Assembly: GCA_017632035.1 (NCBI GenBank)
Contig: JAGBSG010000089.1
Location: 1 to 32,619, forward strand
Direction of reading: 5' to 3'
DNA: 32,619 nucleotides
Source: Oscillospiraceae bacterium
GTDB taxonomy: Bacteria > Bacillota > Clostridia > Oscillospirales > Oscillospiraceae
Below the pieces are notes generated by a model that saw nothing but the letters and a program-made list of their open reading frames with translations, made no database searches and had not been told where the DNA came from. Below, one piece after another: positions 31,431-32,619 of the stretch (position 1 is the stretch's first letter; each line of letters begins with the position of its first letter). The position numbers were made by a program, and so were the translations under genes.

Positions 31431-32619
31431 ATGTCTCACAAGTATGTTTACCTGTTTACCGAAGGCAACGGCTCCATGCGTGAGCTGCTGGGCGGTAAGG
31501 GCGCTAACCTGGCAGAGATGACCAACATCGGTCTGCCTGTTCCTCAGGGCTTCACCATCACTACCGAAGCCTGCACACAGTATTATGAAGATGGCCGTAT
31601 GATCAATGCCGATATCCAGGCGCAGATCATGGAGCATGTTGCAAAGCTGGAGCAGATCACCGGCAAGAAGTTTGGCGACAAGGAGAATCCTCTGCTGGTC
31701 TCCGTCCGCAGCGGCGCCCGCGCCTCCATGCCCGGCATGATGGACACCATCCTGAACCTGGGCCTGAACGAGGATGTTGTGGAGGTTCTGGCCACCAAGT
31801 CCGGCAATCCCCGTTGGGCTTACGACTGCTATCGCCGCTTTATCCAGATGTACTCCGACGTCGTTATGGAAGTGGGCAAGAAGTATTTCGAGGTACTCAT
31901 CGACGAGATGAAGGAGAAGAAGGGCGTTGTGCAGGATGTGGAGCTGACTGCCGATGACCTGAAGGAACTGGCAAACCAGTTCAAGGCCGAGTACAAGAAC
32001 AAGATCGGCACCGACTTCCCCAGCGATCCTGTTGAGCAGCTCATGGGCGCTGTCAAGGCTGTGTTCCGCAGCTGGGATAATCCCCGTGCCAACATCTACC
32101 GCCGTGAGAACGATATCCCCTACTCCTGGGGTACTGCTGTTAACGTCCAGTCCATGGCCTTCGGTAACATGGGCGACGATTGCGGCACCGGCGTTGCCTT
32201 TACCCGTAACCCCGCCACCGGCGAGAAAAAGCTGTTCGGTGAGTTCCTGACCAACGCCCAGGGCGAAGACGTGGTTGCCGGTGTCCGGACTCCCATGCCC
32301 ATCAGCGAGATGGCTGAGAAGTTCCCCGAGGCTTTCGAGCAGTTCGTTAAGGTCTGCTCCATCCTGGAGAACCACTACCGGGACATGCAGGACATGGAGT
32401 TCACCGTGGAGAACGGTAAGCTGTATATGCTGCAGACCCGTAACGGCAAGCGTACTGCTCCCGCTGCTCTGAAGATCGCCTGCGACCTGGTGGACGAGGG
32501 CATGATCGACGAGAAGAAGGCCGTGGCTATGATCGAGCCCCGGACCCTGGACACCCTGCTGCATCCCCAGTTCGATGCCGCTGCTCTGAAGACTGCACAG
32601 CCCATCGGCAAGGCGCTGG
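31431..32619 (+). CDS. ppdK: Pyruvate, phosphate dikinase (5' part, cut by the window end)
   Basis: The first 396 codons of a gene that continues past the window; the full enzyme is usually about 875 residues. PPDK interconverts pyruvate, ATP and phosphate with phosphoenolpyruvate, AMP and pyrophosphate, and in anaerobes often runs in the glycolytic direction. The visible part is the N-terminal nucleotide-binding domain. It starts SHKYVYLFTEGNGSM, then LLGGKGANLAEM near 18-29, SVRSGARASMPGMMDTILNL at about 91-110, and GNMGDDCGTGVAFTRNPATG near 245-264. All match the PPDK family closely. GAAAGGGG precedes the ATG with a spacing of about 11 bases. Codons are biased to common ones, as in highly expressed genes. 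Confidence 0.96.
   Translation, partial: MSHKYVYLFTEGNGSMRELLGGKGANLAEMTNIGLPVPQGFTITTEACTQYYEDGRMINADIQAQIMEHVAKLEQITGKKFGDKENPLLVSVRSGARASMPGMMDTILNLGLNEDVVEVLATKSGNPRWAYDCYRRFIQMYSDVVMEVGKKYFEVLIDEMKEKKGVVQDVELTADDLKELANQFKAEYKNKIGTDFPSDPVEQLMGAVKAVFRSWDNPRANIYRRENDIPYSWGTAVNVQSMAFGNMGDDCGTGVAFTRNPATGEKKLFGEFLTNAQGEDVVAGVRTPMPISEMAEKFPEAFEQFVKVCSILENHYRDMQDMEFTVENGKLYMLQTRNGKRTAPAALKIACDLVDEGMIDEKKAVAMIEPRTLDTLLHPQFDAAALKTAQPIGKAL

Noticed and set aside
31335-32564. Long open frame opposite ppdK
   Set aside because: Shadow of the strongly conserved ppdK coding strand; rich in His, Leu and Val as is typical of antisense frames.

Overview
The window looks like a chromosomal stretch of a GC-rich, low-oxygen Firmicute, most likely a gut Oscillospirales (Clostridium cluster IV) species. 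This is inferred from gene content and order (U32-maf-mreC-mreD-PBP2, lepA-hemW, yfmF-yfmH-lgt, xpaC-telA, ppdK), from AGGAGG-type ribosome binding sites, and from dispersed TGTCAT...ATGACA hairpin repeats between genes. No rRNA, complete tRNA, CRISPR array or prophage was seen. Most of the window is core housekeeping DNA.

Layout. 1-196: AT-richer edge with the tail of an unrecognised reading frame. 197-6358 (minus): a tightly packed operon of a U32 rRNA-hydroxylase-like protein, Maf, MreC, MreD and PBP2, serving cell elongation. 6508-8223: an ISLre2-type insertion sequence with a broken transposase, imperfect terminal inverted repeats and an 11-bp flanking direct repeat. 8317-10008 (plus): DUF2207-like membrane protein. 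10211-11365 (minus): primary sigma factor, divergent from lepA (11611-13419), followed by hemW (13711-14907). A structured 274-bp inverted-repeat element with tRNA-like ends sits between lepA and hemW. 14915-15170: a MITE-like hairpin. 15190-18160: an autoregulated GntR/ABC transporter operon with a palindromic operator on its promoter. 18265-18401: three successive hairpins. 18539-19693: D,D-carboxypeptidase. 19751-21744 (minus): PrmA and a membrane-anchored glycosidase-like protein. 21901-25314 (plus): an M16 protease-like pair (YfmF/YfmH) and Lgt. 25383-27676 (minus): XpaC and TelA. 27877-29715 (plus): an acyltransferase with a zinc ribbon and a small zinc-ribbon membrane protein. 29771-29978: composite repeats. 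30005-30460 (minus): a ferritin-like di-iron protein, divergent from lexA (30631-31209). 31431-end: ppdK, cut by the window edge.

Many genes concern the cell envelope (PBP2, MreC/D, D,D-carboxypeptidase, Lgt, acyltransferase, ABC exporter, TelA/XpaC). No clear new multi-gene system is visible. The most unusual signals are non-coding: the tRNA-like inverted-repeat element at lepA-hemW, the GntR operator with an apparent ACG start codon, a 9-1-9 palindrome upstream of ppdK, and non-classical operator candidates at the ferritin-like/lexA divergent region.
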